DNA of 64,000 bases from T1Sed10-7 sp041686695 (lineage in GTDB: Bacteria; Actinomycetota; Nitriliruptoria; Nitriliruptorales; Nitriliruptoraceae): the NCBI GenBank assembly GCA_041686695.1, contig JAWLDJ010000002.1:1-64000 (forward strand), written 5' to 3'. The notes under the pieces were generated by a model that was not told the origin of the DNA, made no database searches, and was given only the letters and a program-made list of their open reading frames with translations. Both the position numbers and the translations under genes were made by a program. Shown one piece after another: positions 34,989 to 47,278 of the stretch; the stretch's first letter is position 1, and each line of letters begins with the position of its first letter.

Positions 34989-36163
34989 GCCGCCGTCGCG
35001 TGATCGTGCTCGGGTCGACCGGCTCGATCGGCACCCAGGCCATCGAGGTCGTCACCGCGCACCCCGACCGCTTCGAGGTCGTCGGACTGGCCGCCGGCCG
35101 GGACGTCGACACCCTCGGCGCCCAGGCGGCAGCGCTCGGCGTCGGGCGTGTCGCGGTGCACGACCCGCGCGCGGCGGCCCGGCTGCGGGCCCACGCCCCC
35201 CACCTCGAGGTGCTCGACGGACCCGACGCGGCGACGAGCCTGGCCTCGGACGACGCCGAGGTGGTGCTGAACGGGATCACCGGCGCGGTCGGGCTCGCCC
35301 CGACCCTGTCGGCACTGCGAGCCGGGACCCCCGTCGCCCTGGCCAACAAGGAGAGCCTGATCGTCGGCGGCGACCTGGTCGTCGCCGCCGCCGAACGCGC
35401 AGGTGGCCGCGCCAGCCACCTGCTGCCGGTCGACTCCGAGCACTCCGCGCTGGCCCAGTGTCTGCGCGCCGGCCGCGACACCGAGGTGGCCCGGCTCGTC
35501 CTGACCGCCAGCGGCGGGCCCTTCCGCGGTCGGACCCGCCAGCAGCTGGCCGACGTCACCGCCGCGGACGCCCTCCAGCACCCGACCTGGTCGATGGGGC
35601 CGGTCATCACCGTCAACTCCGCGACCCTGGTCAACAAGGGCCTCGAGCTGCTCGAGGCGCAGCTGCTGTTCGAGGTCGACCTCGACCGCCTCGACGTCGT
35701 CGTGCACCCGCAGTCGGTCGTGCACTCGATGGTCGAGTTCGTCGACGGCTCCACGATCGCGCAGCTGTCCCCACCCGACATGCGACTGCCGATCCAGCTC
35801 GCGCTGGCCTGGCCCGACCACCTCGAGCGCGCGTTCGCGGCCTGCGACTGGACGACGGCGAGCACGTTGCAGTTCGAGCCGGTGGACCGCGAGACCTTCC
35901 CGGCGATCGACCTCGCGCTGGAGGCAGGGCGGCATGGCGGGGCCCATCCCGCGGTGTACAACGCGGCCAACGAGGAGGCCGTGGCCGCCTTCCTGGGCGG
36001 TGAGCTCGGCTTCCTCGACATCACCGAGGTGGTCACCGCGACCCTCGAGGCCTACGCCGCCACCCGCCCGAGCCCGCCGCGCGACCTCGACGACGTGCGG
36101 GCCGTCGACCGGTTCGCTCGGGACCACGCCCGTGCCGCCGTCCAGCGATCGGCATCACGATGA
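34985..36163 (+). CDS. dxr: 1-deoxy-D-xylulose 5-phosphate reductoisomerase
   Basis: A 392-residue DXR, the second MEP-pathway enzyme, converting DXP to MEP with NADPH. The NADPH motif is VLGSTGSIG; metal and substrate binding residues lie in LPVDSEHSA and NEEAVAAFL. GTG 34985 overlaps the rlmN stop (GTGA). ispG, another MEP gene, lies after rseP, the conserved dxr-rseP-ispG actinobacterial cluster. Confidence 0.96.
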   Translation: MSRRRVIVLGSTGSIGTQAIEVVTAHPDRFEVVGLAAGRDVDTLGAQAAALGVGRVAVHDPRAAARLRAHAPHLEVLDGPDAATSLASDDAEVVLNGITGAVGLAPTLSALRAGTPVALANKESLIVGGDLVVAAAERAGGRASHLLPVDSEHSALAQCLRAGRDTEVARLVLTASGGPFRGRTRQQLADVTAADALQHPTWSMGPVITVNSATLVNKGLELLEAQLLFEVDLDRLDVVVHPQSVVHSMVEFVDGSTIAQLSPPDMRLPIQLALAWPDHLERAFAACDWTTASTLQFEPVDRETFPAIDLALEAGRHGGAHPAVYNAANEEAVAAFLGGELGFLDITEVVTATLEAYAATRPSPPRDLDDVRAVDRFARDHARAAVQRSASR

Positions 36164-37638
36164 GCAGCTCACTGGCCATCCTGGCCTTCGTCGCCGCGCT
36201 CGTGCTGGCCATCCTGATCCACGAGCTCGGCCACCTGGTGACCGCGAAATCGGTCGGGATGAAGGCCGACCGCTACTTCGTCGGCTTCGGTCCGACCCTG
36301 TGGTCGACCCGGCGCGGCGAGACGGAGTACGGACTCAAGGCCTTCCCGCTCGGCGGCTTCGTCTCGATCCGAGGGATGTCGCCGCTGGACGAACGTGACC
36401 GGCCGCTGGTGGACACCGTGTTCACCGTCAAGGCGCTGCGCGAGGCCGCCGAGCGGGACGCGACCGTGGTCACCAGCTTCGCGGACGGCACGCCGGCGCT
36501 GACCCTCGGTGCCCTGGAGCACCTGGACGAGGAACTGACCCGGCGCGGCACGCCTGCGCAGCAGCGCGAGCACATCCTGCGCCGCACGCGCGACACCGCC
36601 GTCGAGATGGAGGACCTCGAGGGCCTGCGGCGCTCCCTACGCGAGATCGTCCACACCGAGGTGGGCAGCAGCGAGCGCCTCGGCGACCTGGCCTGGCGGC
36701 TCGAGCGCGGCGACGAGGACCGGTTCTACCACGACCGCCCGGTCTGGCAGCGGGCGCTGGCCATCTTCATGGGGCCGGTGACGCACGTGGCGATCGCCTT
36801 CCTGCTGCTGTTCGGGCTGTACAGCCTGCTGCCGCTGCCCACCGGCGAGGTCACCACCGAGGTCGCCTCGGTGCTCGACGACACGCCGGCCGAGGCCGCG
36901 GGCCTGCAGGAGGGGGACCGGCTCGTGGCCGTGGAGGACACCGTCTCGACGGACTTCGAGGCACTGCGCGACGCGATCCGTGCGCGACCGGGGATGCCGA
37001 CGACGCTGACGGTCGAGCGCGGCGAGGAGACCCTCGAGGTCGTGCTGACCCCACAGCAGGAGCAGGACCCGCAGACCGGAGAGGTGGTCGGGCTGGCCGG
37101 GTTCGCGCCCACCCCGGTGGTGTCGCGCCTGTCGCCCGGTGCCGCGGTTCGGCGGGCTGCCGTCGGTGACGAGCTCGACCCCGTGGGTGGGGTGGTGCCG
37201 TTGCTCGGTGCGAGCGTCCAGGGGCTCGCGTCGATCTTCAGCCCGTCCGGGCTCGCCGATCTCGTCTCCACCTCCGTGGGAGCGCAGGAACGTGACCCCG
37301 AAGGCGTGGTGTCGGTGATCGGCATCGCCTCCCTGGCTGGACAGACCGCCGAGGCCGGGACCGCCGGGCTGTACACGTTCCTGTTCCTGCTCGCCTACCT
37401 CAACGTCTTCCTGTTCATCTTCAACCTGGTGCCGCTGCCGCCCTTCGACGGGGGGCACCTCGCCGTGCTCGGCATCGAGAAGGCCGGCAACCTGGTGCGG
37501 CGCGTCCGTGGTCGTGACGAGGACTTCGTCGTGGACCCCCGCGCGATCACCGCGGTGGCGCTCCCGGTGATCGGGGTGCTGCTGCTGGTGGTGGTCACCT
37601 CGATCTGGCTCGACATCAGCGACCCACTGCAGCTGTGA
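36160..37638 (+). CDS. rseP: RseP/Rip1-type site-2 protease with insert
   Basis: A 492-residue intramembrane metalloprotease. H21-E22-x-x-H25 lies in the first helix; the third metal ligand is in LPPFDGGH (about 430). A PDZ domain occupies about 220-300. In mycobacteria Rip1 cleaves anti-sigma factors and envelope regulators. Between the first helix and PDZ (about 75-195) there is a charged, helix-rich insert making it about 90 residues longer than typical actinobacterial versions. It overlaps dxr by 4 bp. Confidence 0.93.
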   Translation: MSSSLAILAFVAALVLAILIHELGHLVTAKSVGMKADRYFVGFGPTLWSTRRGETEYGLKAFPLGGFVSIRGMSPLDERDRPLVDTVFTVKALREAAERDATVVTSFADGTPALTLGALEHLDEELTRRGTPAQQREHILRRTRDTAVEMEDLEGLRRSLREIVHTEVGSSERLGDLAWRLERGDEDRFYHDRPVWQRALAIFMGPVTHVAIAFLLLFGLYSLLPLPTGEVTTEVASVLDDTPAEAAGLQEGDRLVAVEDTVSTDFEALRDAIRARPGMPTTLTVERGEETLEVVLTPQQEQDPQTGEVVGLAGFAPTPVVSRLSPGAAVRRAAVGDELDPVGGVVPLLGASVQGLASIFSPSGLADLVSTSVGAQERDPEGVVSVIGIASLAGQTAEAGTAGLYTFLFLLAYLNVFLFIFNLVPLPPFDGGHLAVLGIEKAGNLVRRVRGRDEDFVVDPRAITAVALPVIGVLLLVVVTSIWLDISDPLQL

Positions 37639-37834
37639 TGGGCGTCGCCGGCCCCCTCGGCCGCCGGCACCCCGGTGGGGGCTGTTCGACCCGGCGGGCG
37701 AACCTCGGTCGCGAGCCGGCCAGCGGTACGCTCGGCGACGAACAACCGGTGTCCCGCCCCGACACCCACCGCGAGCCACGACCGGCCGGCCCGTGCCTGC
37801 CGGGTCGCCGCGCTCCCGAGAGCCAGGAGCCCTG

Positions 37835-39004
37835 GTGAGCACCTTCCCCGCCCATCTGCCGATGGCACCGACCGCCACCCCGGTGGCCAACGCGGACCTG
37901 CCCCCACCGCAGCGTCGCCCGACCCGCAAGATCCGGCTCGGGCCGCTCGAGGTGGGCGGTGACGCGCCGATCAGCGTGCAGACGATGACGGTCACGCCCA
38001 CCCACGAGGCCGACCTCACCCTGCAGGCCATCGCGGCGGCCCAGGCGGCCGGGGCCGACATCGTCCGGGTCGCCGTGCCGCGCAGGGAGGACGCGGAGGC
38101 GCTGGCCTACATCGCCGAACACGCCCGCATCCCCGTCATCGCGGACATCCACTTCCAGTGGAAGTACGCGGTCATGGCGATCGAGGCGGGGTGTGCCGGG
38201 GTGCGCATCAACCCCGGCAACATCAAGAAGCACGACAAGGTCGCCCTGCTCGGTCGGATGGCCGACGAGGCGGGTGTCGCGATCCGGATCGGCGTCAACG
38301 GTGGCTCGCTCGAGGACGCGATCCTCGAGGAGTTCGGCGGTCCGACACCGGAGGCCATGGTCGCGTCCGCCCTCAGGGAGATCCGACTGCTCGAGGACGT
38401 CGGCTTCCACGACACCAAGGTCTCGGTCAAGCACTCGGATCCGTGGGTGATGATCCAGACCTACCGGCTGCTGTCCGAGCGCACGGACTACCCCCTCCAC
38501 CTCGGTGTCACCGAGGCCGGACCCCTCAAGTCCGGCTCGATCAAGTCCGCGGTCGGCATCGGTGCCCTGCTCGCCGAGGGCATCGGGGACACGATCCGCG
38601 TCTCGCTGTCGGCGGACCCGGTGGAGGAGGTCAAGGCCGGGATCGCGATCCTCGAGTCGTTGCACCTGCGCCAGCGGGGTCTGGACGTGGTCTCCTGCCC
38701 GTCCTGCGGGCGTGCGCAGGTCGACGTGTGGACCCTGGCCGAGGACGTGCAGAAGGGACTCGAGGGCATCGACGCGCCGCTGCGGGTCGCGGTCATGGGG
38801 TGTGTGGTCAACGGTCCCGGCGAGGCCCGTGAGGCCGATCTCGGGGTCGCTGCCGGCAACGGCAAGGGCGACATCATCAAGAAGGGTGAGCGGATCGCCA
38901 CGGTCCGTGAGGAGGACATCGTCGAGGCGATGGTCCACTTCGCCACCGAGATGGCCGAGGAGATCCGCGCGGAGCGCGGCGAAGGCACACCGATCGTGGC
39001 CTGA
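37835..39004 (+). CDS. ispG: 4-hydroxy-3-methylbut-2-enyl-diphosphate synthase
   Basis: A 389-residue IspG (GcpE), a 4Fe-4S enzyme converting MEcPP to HMBPP in the MEP pathway. Cluster cysteines are in SCPSCGR and MGCVVNGPGEA; the TIM barrel is recognisable (GADIVRVAVP, GCAGVRINPGNI). AGGAG lies 5 nt before GTG 37835. A TACGCT hexamer is at 37727-37732. Confidence 0.96.
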   Translation: MSTFPAHLPMAPTATPVANADLPPPQRRPTRKIRLGPLEVGGDAPISVQTMTVTPTHEADLTLQAIAAAQAAGADIVRVAVPRREDAEALAYIAEHARIPVIADIHFQWKYAVMAIEAGCAGVRINPGNIKKHDKVALLGRMADEAGVAIRIGVNGGSLEDAILEEFGGPTPEAMVASALREIRLLEDVGFHDTKVSVKHSDPWVMIQTYRLLSERTDYPLHLGVTEAGPLKSGSIKSAVGIGALLAEGIGDTIRVSLSADPVEEVKAGIAILESLHLRQRGLDVVSCPSCGRAQVDVWTLAEDVQKGLEGIDAPLRVAVMGCVVNGPGEAREADLGVAAGNGKGDIIKKGERIATVREEDIVEAMVHFATEMAEEIRAERGEGTPIVA

Positions 39005-39335
39005 CGGGCCGGTGGCCGTGGCAGCCCCGACCCGGTCGTGCTACGGTCCTGCAGCGAACCTCGCGGCGGGCCTGACGGCCCGCTGTGTCGTGTTCGGGGC
39101 CGAGACGTCACCCGATGGACGTTCCCGCCGCCCCGGCCACGAGCCGCCGTACCGCCGACCCGATCCGCCGACGCGAGCCTCTCGCGAACGACGAGCTCGA
39201 CAGCAGACAGCGACCGCTGCGGTGGCCGGCCCCACGGGGCCGGCCGCTGACATGAGAGGCCGTCCGCTCCCGAGCAGCCCGGACCCACCACGAAGCTGCG
39301 ATCCCGCCCGAGCCCTCGACCACCGGAGGTCTGAC
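39005..39335 (+). promoter_or_regulatory. Leader of the rimP-nusA-infB operon
   Basis: This 331-bp gap has no gene I can support. TACGGT at 39042-39047 is a possible -10. Two hairpins follow: GCGGGCC/GGCCCGC (39066-39083, loop TGAC) and a very GC-rich stem GGCCGGCCC/GGGCCGGCC at about 39224-39245 with a 2-4 nt loop. Such stems upstream of rimP-nusA may attenuate the operon, which is autoregulated by NusA in some bacteria; this is inferred. Confidence 0.4.
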
Positions 39336-39821
39336 GTGACACGCCCGTCGAACGACGACCTCCAGCGAGCGGTCGCCGAGCTGGCATCGCCGCTCGCGGC
39401 GGAGCTCGGTGTCGAGGTGCTCGACGTGGTCGTGAAGGGGCAGCGCGGCAGCCGCATGGTCCGGCTGACCGTCGACGCCGCCGACCTCGACCCCGAGGTC
39501 CTGGTCGGTATCGACGACATCGCCACGCTCTCTCGCGAGCTGGAGGCGGCGCTCGACCAACACGATCCGATCGCCGGGGGCTACCTCCTCGAGGTGACCT
39601 CCCCGGGAGCGGATCGACCACTGACCCGTGCCCGTGACTTCGCCCGGAACCGGGGCCGTACGGTCCGTCTCGAGCTGCGCGCTCCGGGGCAGCAGCAGCG
39701 CGAGCTGGTCGGCGAGCTCACGGCGGCGGACGCGTCCACGTTGACCCTCACCACCGACGATGGTGACCACGACATCGCCCTGGACGATGTCCTGCGCGGC
39801 CACGTCGTGTTGCCGTGGTGA
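39336..39821 (+). CDS. rimP: Ribosome maturation factor RimP
   Basis: A 161-residue RimP for 30S assembly. The N-terminal alpha/beta domain (LGVEVLDVVVKG) and the C-terminal SH3-like fold (YLLEVTSPGADRPL) are both present. GGAGGT lies 5 nt before GTG 39336. It is followed by nusA 19 nt later, the universal order. Confidence 0.92.
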   Translation: MTRPSNDDLQRAVAELASPLAAELGVEVLDVVVKGQRGSRMVRLTVDAADLDPEVLVGIDDIATLSRELEAALDQHDPIAGGYLLEVTSPGADRPLTRARDFARNRGRTVRLELRAPGQQQRELVGELTAADASTLTLTTDDGDHDIALDDVLRGHVVLPW

Positions 39822-39840
39822 CCCCACAGGAGGCCTAGCC

Positions 39841-41181
39841 GTGAAGATCGACATCGACGCGTTGCGTCAGATCGAACGCGAGAAGGGGATCGACTTCCTG
39901 ACCGTCGTCGAGGCCTTCGAGACCGCTATGGCCTCCGCCTACAAGCGCTCGCCGCACGCCACCGGCGACGAGGCTCGGGTCTCGGTCGACCGGACCAGCG
40001 GTGAGGTCAGCCTGTTCGCCCAGGAGCTCGACGACGAGGGCAACGTGGTCTCCGAGTGGCGGGAGGAGCCGAAGGATTTCGGCCGGATCGTGGCGCAGAC
40101 GGCCAAGCAGGTCCTGCTCCAGCGGCTGCGGGAGGCCGAGCGCGAGGCCACCTACGGGGAGTTCGTCGGTCGCGAAGGCGACATCGTCTCCGGCCAGATC
40201 TCCCAGCAGGGCAACGCCACGCTGATCGAGCTCGGCCGCACCGAGGCGCTGCTGCCCTTCCAGGAGCAGATCCCCAACGAGCGGCTCGAGCATGGTGCCC
40301 ACACCCGGGCGGTGGTGATCGAGGTCCGCAAACAGCTCCGCGGCGCCCAGATCGTCGCCTCCCGCACCCACCCGGCCCTGGTGGTCGGCCTGTTCGCCCT
40401 CGAGGTGCCGGAGATCGAGGAGGGCATCGTCGAGATCAAGGGCATCGCCCGTGAGGCCGGGCATCGCACCAAGGTCGCGGTGATGAGCAACGACCGGGAC
40501 GTCGACCCGGTGGGGGCCTGCGTGGGGCCCGGGGGCCAGCGCGCCCGCAGCGTGCAGAAGGAGCTCCACGCCGAGGAGCTCGAGCGCATCGACATCGTGC
40601 GGTGGGCCGATGCCCCGGAGCAGCTCGTCGGCAACGCCCTGTCACCGGCCAAGGTGACCAACGTCTACCTCTACCCCGAGGACGGGACGGCGCTGGTCGT
40701 GGTCCCCGACTACCAGCTGTCGCTGGCGATCGGGCGGGAGGGCCAGAACGCCCGTCTGGCGGCGCGGTTGACCGGTTGGCGGATCGACATCAAGTCCGAG
40801 ACGCAGTTCGCCGAGGAGCAGCGCGCGTTCCAGGAGGCCTTCGACGCCGGGCTGATCGACGAGTACGGCAACCCGCTGTCCGACGAGGGGGCCAAGGCGA
40901 TCGAGGCGGCCTACGAATCGGCCGAGGCGGTGCGACGTTCCGCGCTCGAGGACGAGGACGACGATGTCCTCAGCGCCGAGCCGGACGCCACGGCCACGGA
41001 CCTGCCGGTCGGTGCGCCAGCGGACACCGTCGTCCCGGAACCCACCGAGGTCATGGAGGTCACCGACGCGGCGAGTGCCCCACCGGACAGCCCCGGCACC
41101 TCCACCGACCAGGAGGCCGGGGACGGTGCCGAGCCCGATGCTGCCGCGGACCCCGATGCCGATCCATCGACGACCCCCTGA
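39841..41181 (+). CDS. nusA: Transcription termination/antitermination factor NusA
   Basis: A 446-residue NusA. N-terminal RNAP-binding domain 1-130; S1 domain about 130-200; KH1 and KH2 to about 345 (CVGPGGQRARSVQKEL and LSLAIGREGQNARLAARL). The C-terminal 90 residues are acidic and not the AR repeats of E. coli. NusA binds RNA polymerase and modulates pausing. AGGAGG precedes GTG 39841. Confidence 0.95.
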   Translation: MKIDIDALRQIEREKGIDFLTVVEAFETAMASAYKRSPHATGDEARVSVDRTSGEVSLFAQELDDEGNVVSEWREEPKDFGRIVAQTAKQVLLQRLREAEREATYGEFVGREGDIVSGQISQQGNATLIELGRTEALLPFQEQIPNERLEHGAHTRAVVIEVRKQLRGAQIVASRTHPALVVGLFALEVPEIEEGIVEIKGIAREAGHRTKVAVMSNDRDVDPVGACVGPGGQRARSVQKELHAEELERIDIVRWADAPEQLVGNALSPAKVTNVYLYPEDGTALVVVPDYQLSLAIGREGQNARLAARLTGWRIDIKSETQFAEEQRAFQEAFDAGLIDEYGNPLSDEGAKAIEAAYESAEAVRRSALEDEDDDVLSAEPDATATDLPVGAPADTVVPEPTEVMEVTDAASAPPDSPGTSTDQEAGDGAEPDAAADPDADPSTTP

Positions 41182-41263
41182 ACCGCGTGACCACCTCGAT
41201 CCAGCCCCTGCGGCGACGAGCGAAGCGATCGAGGGTCCCCGCAACCCCGAGGAGGGCGTACCA

Positions 41264-41580
41264 TTGTCAGGCACCGCGCCTCGAGCGCCGGTCAGGACCT
41301 GCATCGGATGCCGCCGAGCGCGCGAGCAGCGTGCCCTGCTGCGGGTCGCCCGCACCCCGGACGGGGTCCGGTTCGACCCCGACGCACGGCTCCCCGGCCG
41401 GGGGGCGTACCTCTGCCCCGACCCCGACTGCATCGCCGCGGCGCGACGACGTGGCGCCGGCGCCCTGCGGCGCGCCCTGAAGGGCATCGCCGAGGGTGAG
41501 GCAACCGTCGCACTCGACCAACTCGAGAACCACGTGGTGTACCACCAGGTGCCGGCTGGCACCGTGAGGAGCGAGAACGC

Positions 41581-41584
<4 letters not shown>
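41264..41584 (+). CDS. ylxR: YlxR (DUF448) RNA-binding protein
   Basis: A 106-residue YlxR. The signature RTCIGCRR, then RLPGRGAYLC, defines the family, which is found between nusA and infB and influences RNase P in Bacillus. It probably starts at TTG 41264, with GGAGG 8 nt upstream; no ATG or GTG sits near. It overlaps infB by 4 bp. Confidence 0.9.
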
Positions 41585-44379
<2,795 letters not shown>

Positions 44380-44398
44380 TCCGGACCGGACGACATCC

Positions 44399-44758
44399 GT
44401 GAGCGACGAGCGCACCCGGGGCAGGGTCCACTACGGCATCGCCCGTGTGGACCTGCACCTGCCGGGCAACGACAGCCTGAAGGCCAAGCGCATGTCCCTG
44501 CGCCGTGCGCAGGCTGCCCTGGCCGAGCAGCTGGGGGCGTCGGTGGCCGAGGTCGGTGCACAGGACCGATGGCAGCGTGCGGTCCTCGGGATCGCCTTCG
44601 CCGCGTCGACCGCGACGGGGGTGGATCGGGCGCTGGAACGCATCACCGTCGTCCTCGAACGCGACCCGCGCGTCGAGGTGCTGGCCATCACCGATCTGGT
44701 CGATCATCTCGACGCCGACGCGGGAGAGCAGCTGCTACCCGGCCACCCCGGGACCTGA
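44399..44758 (+). CDS. DUF503 family protein
   Basis: A 119-residue DUF503 (YlxP-like) protein, often between infB and rbfA. It begins with VHYGIARVDLHLPGNDSLKAKR and has no known enzymatic motif; a role in ribosome or translation control is inferred only from its neighbours. GTG 44399. Its stop lies inside a 14-bp tandem repeat. Confidence 0.88.
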   Translation: MSDERTRGRVHYGIARVDLHLPGNDSLKAKRMSLRRAQAALAEQLGASVAEVGAQDRWQRAVLGIAFAASTATGVDRALERITVVLERDPRVEVLAITDLVDHLDADAGEQLLPGHPGT

Positions 44759-44791
44759 ACGACGGGACCTGAACGACGGGACCTGAACGAC
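44750..44791. repeat. 14-bp triplicated end of the DUF503 gene
   Basis: GGGACCTGAACGAC occurs three times in exact tandem (44750-44763, 44764-44777, 44778-44791). The first copy contains the DUF503 stop codon, so the next two create extra downstream TGAs. Confidence 0.9.
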
Positions 44792-44815
44792 CCCAACGCG
44801 ACGCAGGAGCGACCG

Positions 44816-45268
44816 ATGGCGCGCAGACGCAACCCCCGGGTGGACGAGCAGGTCCGGGCCGCGGTGGCCGATCTGCTGCAGACCGACGTGGCCGATCCGC
44901 GGCTGACCTTCGTCACGATCACCGAAGCCGACGTGACGCCCGACCATGACGTGGCCACGGTGTACTACTCGACGCTGGACCCGAGCGTGCTCAGCCGCGA
45001 CCCGCGCCGCACCGGTGGGGATCGCATCGCCGAAGCGGGCGATGTCGCCGAGGCGCTGATCGCCGTCGCTGGACGGCTCCGGGGCCCGGTGGCCCGCCGC
45101 GTCGGGCTGCGCACCACCCCTGAGCTGCGCTTCGTGCCGGATCCCGTCGCCGAGCAGTCCTCGCGGGTCGAGGAGTTGCTCCGGGACCTGACCTCGCGTG
45201 ATGAGGTGCCGCCCGGCACGGGGGGGATCGAGCAGGACGACGACGCCGACGGCGGGACCGTGCGATGA
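44816..45268 (+). CDS. rbfA: Ribosome-binding factor A
   Basis: A 150-residue RbfA, a 30S maturation factor binding the 5' helix of 16S rRNA. The KH-like fold shows RRNPRVDEQVRAAVADLL and DPRLTFVTITEADVTPD. A roughly 20-residue insertion (SVLSRDPRRTGGDRIAEAGDVAE) expands the central loop, and the C-terminus is acidic. ATG 44816. Ends overlapping nrnA. Confidence 0.92.
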   Translation: MARRRNPRVDEQVRAAVADLLQTDVADPRLTFVTITEADVTPDHDVATVYYSTLDPSVLSRDPRRTGGDRIAEAGDVAEALIAVAGRLRGPVARRVGLRTTPELRFVPDPVAEQSSRVEELLRDLTSRDEVPPGTGGIEQDDDADGGTVR

Positions 45269-46326
45269 CCCACCAGGCGAGCTCCAGCACGGATCGCACC
45301 GGCCCGTCGGGGATCGCCGGGGCGGGTGCGTGGTCGGCGGCGCTCACGCCGTCCGACCTGGCCGCCGCCCGCCAGCGGCTCGCCACCGCCTGCGAGCAGG
45401 GGCACACGGTCGTCATCGCGGGGCACATCAACCCCGACGGGGACGCGCTCGGCTCCGCGCTGGCGCTGCATCTCGCCCTGTCCGCGGCCGGAGCGCGCAC
45501 GCTGCCCACGATCGGGCAGGAGCCGCTCGAGCTCGAGCCGGCGCTGGCCGCGTTGCCGGGTGTCGCCGACCTGGTCCCGGCCTCGGCGTTGCCCCCCGCC
45601 GCGGCGGTCGACCTGCTCGTGACCGTGGACGCGGCCAGTCCCGGCCGTCTCGGCACGATCGCCGAACTGCTCGACGCAGGGGTCGAGACGCTGGTGCTCG
45701 ACCACCACGCCCGCAGCACCGCCTTCGGCGCCACGGCACTGGTCGCACCCGAGGCCGCGGCCACCGTCCAGCTGGTCGCGTTGTTGCTGGACGAGTTGGC
45801 GCTGCCGTGGACCACCGACGTCGCGACCTGCCTCTACGTGGGTCTGGTGACCGACACGGGGAGGTTCTCCTACGCCGCGACCGACAGCTCCGCGCACCTG
45901 CTCGCCGCCCGCCTCCTGGCAGCCGGCGTCGACCAGGCTGGCTGGAGCCAGCGGCTGTTCGAGACCCGGCGTGCCGATGACCTGACCCTGCTCGGCCGCG
46001 GTCTGGCCCGGGCCGCGACCGTGGACGACGTGGCCCTGGTGTACACCCACCTCACCGCCGAGGACCTCGCCGCGGCACCCGACGGCAGCACCGAAGGCCT
46101 GATCGATCTGTTGCGCAGCGCCGATGGCGCCGAGGTGGCGCTCACGCTGCGGCCGAGTGGTGACGGGACGTGGCGGGCGTCGCTGCGCTCCCGCGGCGAG
46201 GCGGACGTCGGGGCGGTCGCGACCGCGCTCGGGGGTGGCGGTCACCGGCTGGCCGCCGGGTTCGATGGCCGGGGCAGCGCTGCCGAGATCGTCGCGCAGG
46301 TGGTCGACCTGCTCCGGGAGGCGTGA
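45265..46326 (+). CDS. nrnA: DHH phosphoesterase NrnA-like
   Basis: A 353-residue DHH-DHHA1 phosphoesterase. GHINPDGDALGS, VLDHHARS and DTGRFSY hold the metal ligands, and GGGGHRLAAG is the DHHA1 substrate motif. NrnA-type enzymes degrade nanoRNAs and hydrolyse pAp. Its position between rbfA and truB is typical in actinobacteria. ATG overlaps rbfA. Confidence 0.93.
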   Translation: MTHQASSSTDRTGPSGIAGAGAWSAALTPSDLAAARQRLATACEQGHTVVIAGHINPDGDALGSALALHLALSAAGARTLPTIGQEPLELEPALAALPGVADLVPASALPPAAAVDLLVTVDAASPGRLGTIAELLDAGVETLVLDHHARSTAFGATALVAPEAAATVQLVALLLDELALPWTTDVATCLYVGLVTDTGRFSYAATDSSAHLLAARLLAAGVDQAGWSQRLFETRRADDLTLLGRGLARAATVDDVALVYTHLTAEDLAAAPDGSTEGLIDLLRSADGAEVALTLRPSGDGTWRASLRSRGEADVGAVATALGGGGHRLAAGFDGRGSAAEIVAQVVDLLREA

Positions 46327-46330
46327 GCCC

Positions 46331-47278
46331 ATGGGACGTCGCCCACGACCACGGGGACCGGTGCACGACGCGGTGCTCGTGGTGGACAAGCCCGCCGGCC
46401 CGACCTCGCACGACGTCGTCGCGCGGATCCGGCGCGTGGTGGGCCACACCCGCGTGGGCCACACGGGCACCCTGGACCCGGCGGCCACCGGTGTGCTGGT
46501 GGTCTGCCTGGGCCGGGCCACGCGTCTGGTCCGTTTCCTGCAGGCGGGGACGAAGACCTACGCCGCCACGATCCAGCTCGGGATCGAGACCGACACCCAG
46601 GATGCCACGGGGGTCGAGCTCGCTCGCCGGGATGCGAGCCACCTCGACGAGCACACCGTGTGTGCGGCGCTGACCGCCTTCCAGGGGCACTTCGAGCAGG
46701 TGCCACCGATGGTCTCAGCCCTCAAGGTGGACGGCGAGCGGTTGCATGCCAAGGCCCGGCGCGGCGAGACGGTGGCGCGTGCCGCACGCCCCGTCGAGGT
46801 GTCCTCGCTGGTGCTCGAGAGCTTCGTCGGTGGCGAGGTCGCCGAGGTGACGGTGCTGCTGACCTGCTCCGCGGGGACCTACGTGCGCACGATCGCGCAC
46901 GACCTCGGGGCGGCGCTCGGGGTCGGTGGCAGCCTGGCGTCACTGCGTCGCCTCGCCAACGGCGGCTTCTCCGTCGACGAGGCCATCACGCTCGAACAGC
47001 TCGACCGAGCCGACCCCGACACGATCGTCGCGTTGGGCGTGGACGCCCTCACCGCCGTGCAGCGCACGCTCGAGGTCGTCGAGGTCGACCAGGAGGTGGC
47101 CCGCCGGGTCGTCCACGGCGGTGCCGCTCCCGGCACGGGTCACGACGGTCCCGTGGCGTTGGTCCGCCGCGCCGATCAGGCCGCCTCGGCGCAGCTGCTC
47201 GCGATCGTGGTGGACGAACCCTCGGGGGAGCACGCGCGCCCGGAGCTGGTCTGGACCCGACCCGAGGAGCTGCGATGA
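46331..47278 (+). CDS. truB: tRNA pseudouridine-55 synthase
   Basis: A 315-residue TruB making pseudouridine 55 in tRNAs. The catalytic Asp49 is in HTGTLDPAATG, after LVVDKPAGPTSHD. ATG 46331; the frame is open upstream within nrnA. Its stop overlaps ribF (ATGA). Confidence 0.96.
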   Translation: MGRRPRPRGPVHDAVLVVDKPAGPTSHDVVARIRRVVGHTRVGHTGTLDPAATGVLVVCLGRATRLVRFLQAGTKTYAATIQLGIETDTQDATGVELARRDASHLDEHTVCAALTAFQGHFEQVPPMVSALKVDGERLHAKARRGETVARAARPVEVSSLVLESFVGGEVAEVTVLLTCSAGTYVRTIAHDLGAALGVGGSLASLRRLANGGFSVDEAITLEQLDRADPDTIVALGVDALTAVQRTLEVVEVDQEVARRVVHGGAAPGTGHDGPVALVRRADQAASAQLLAIVVDEPSGEHARPELVWTRPEELR

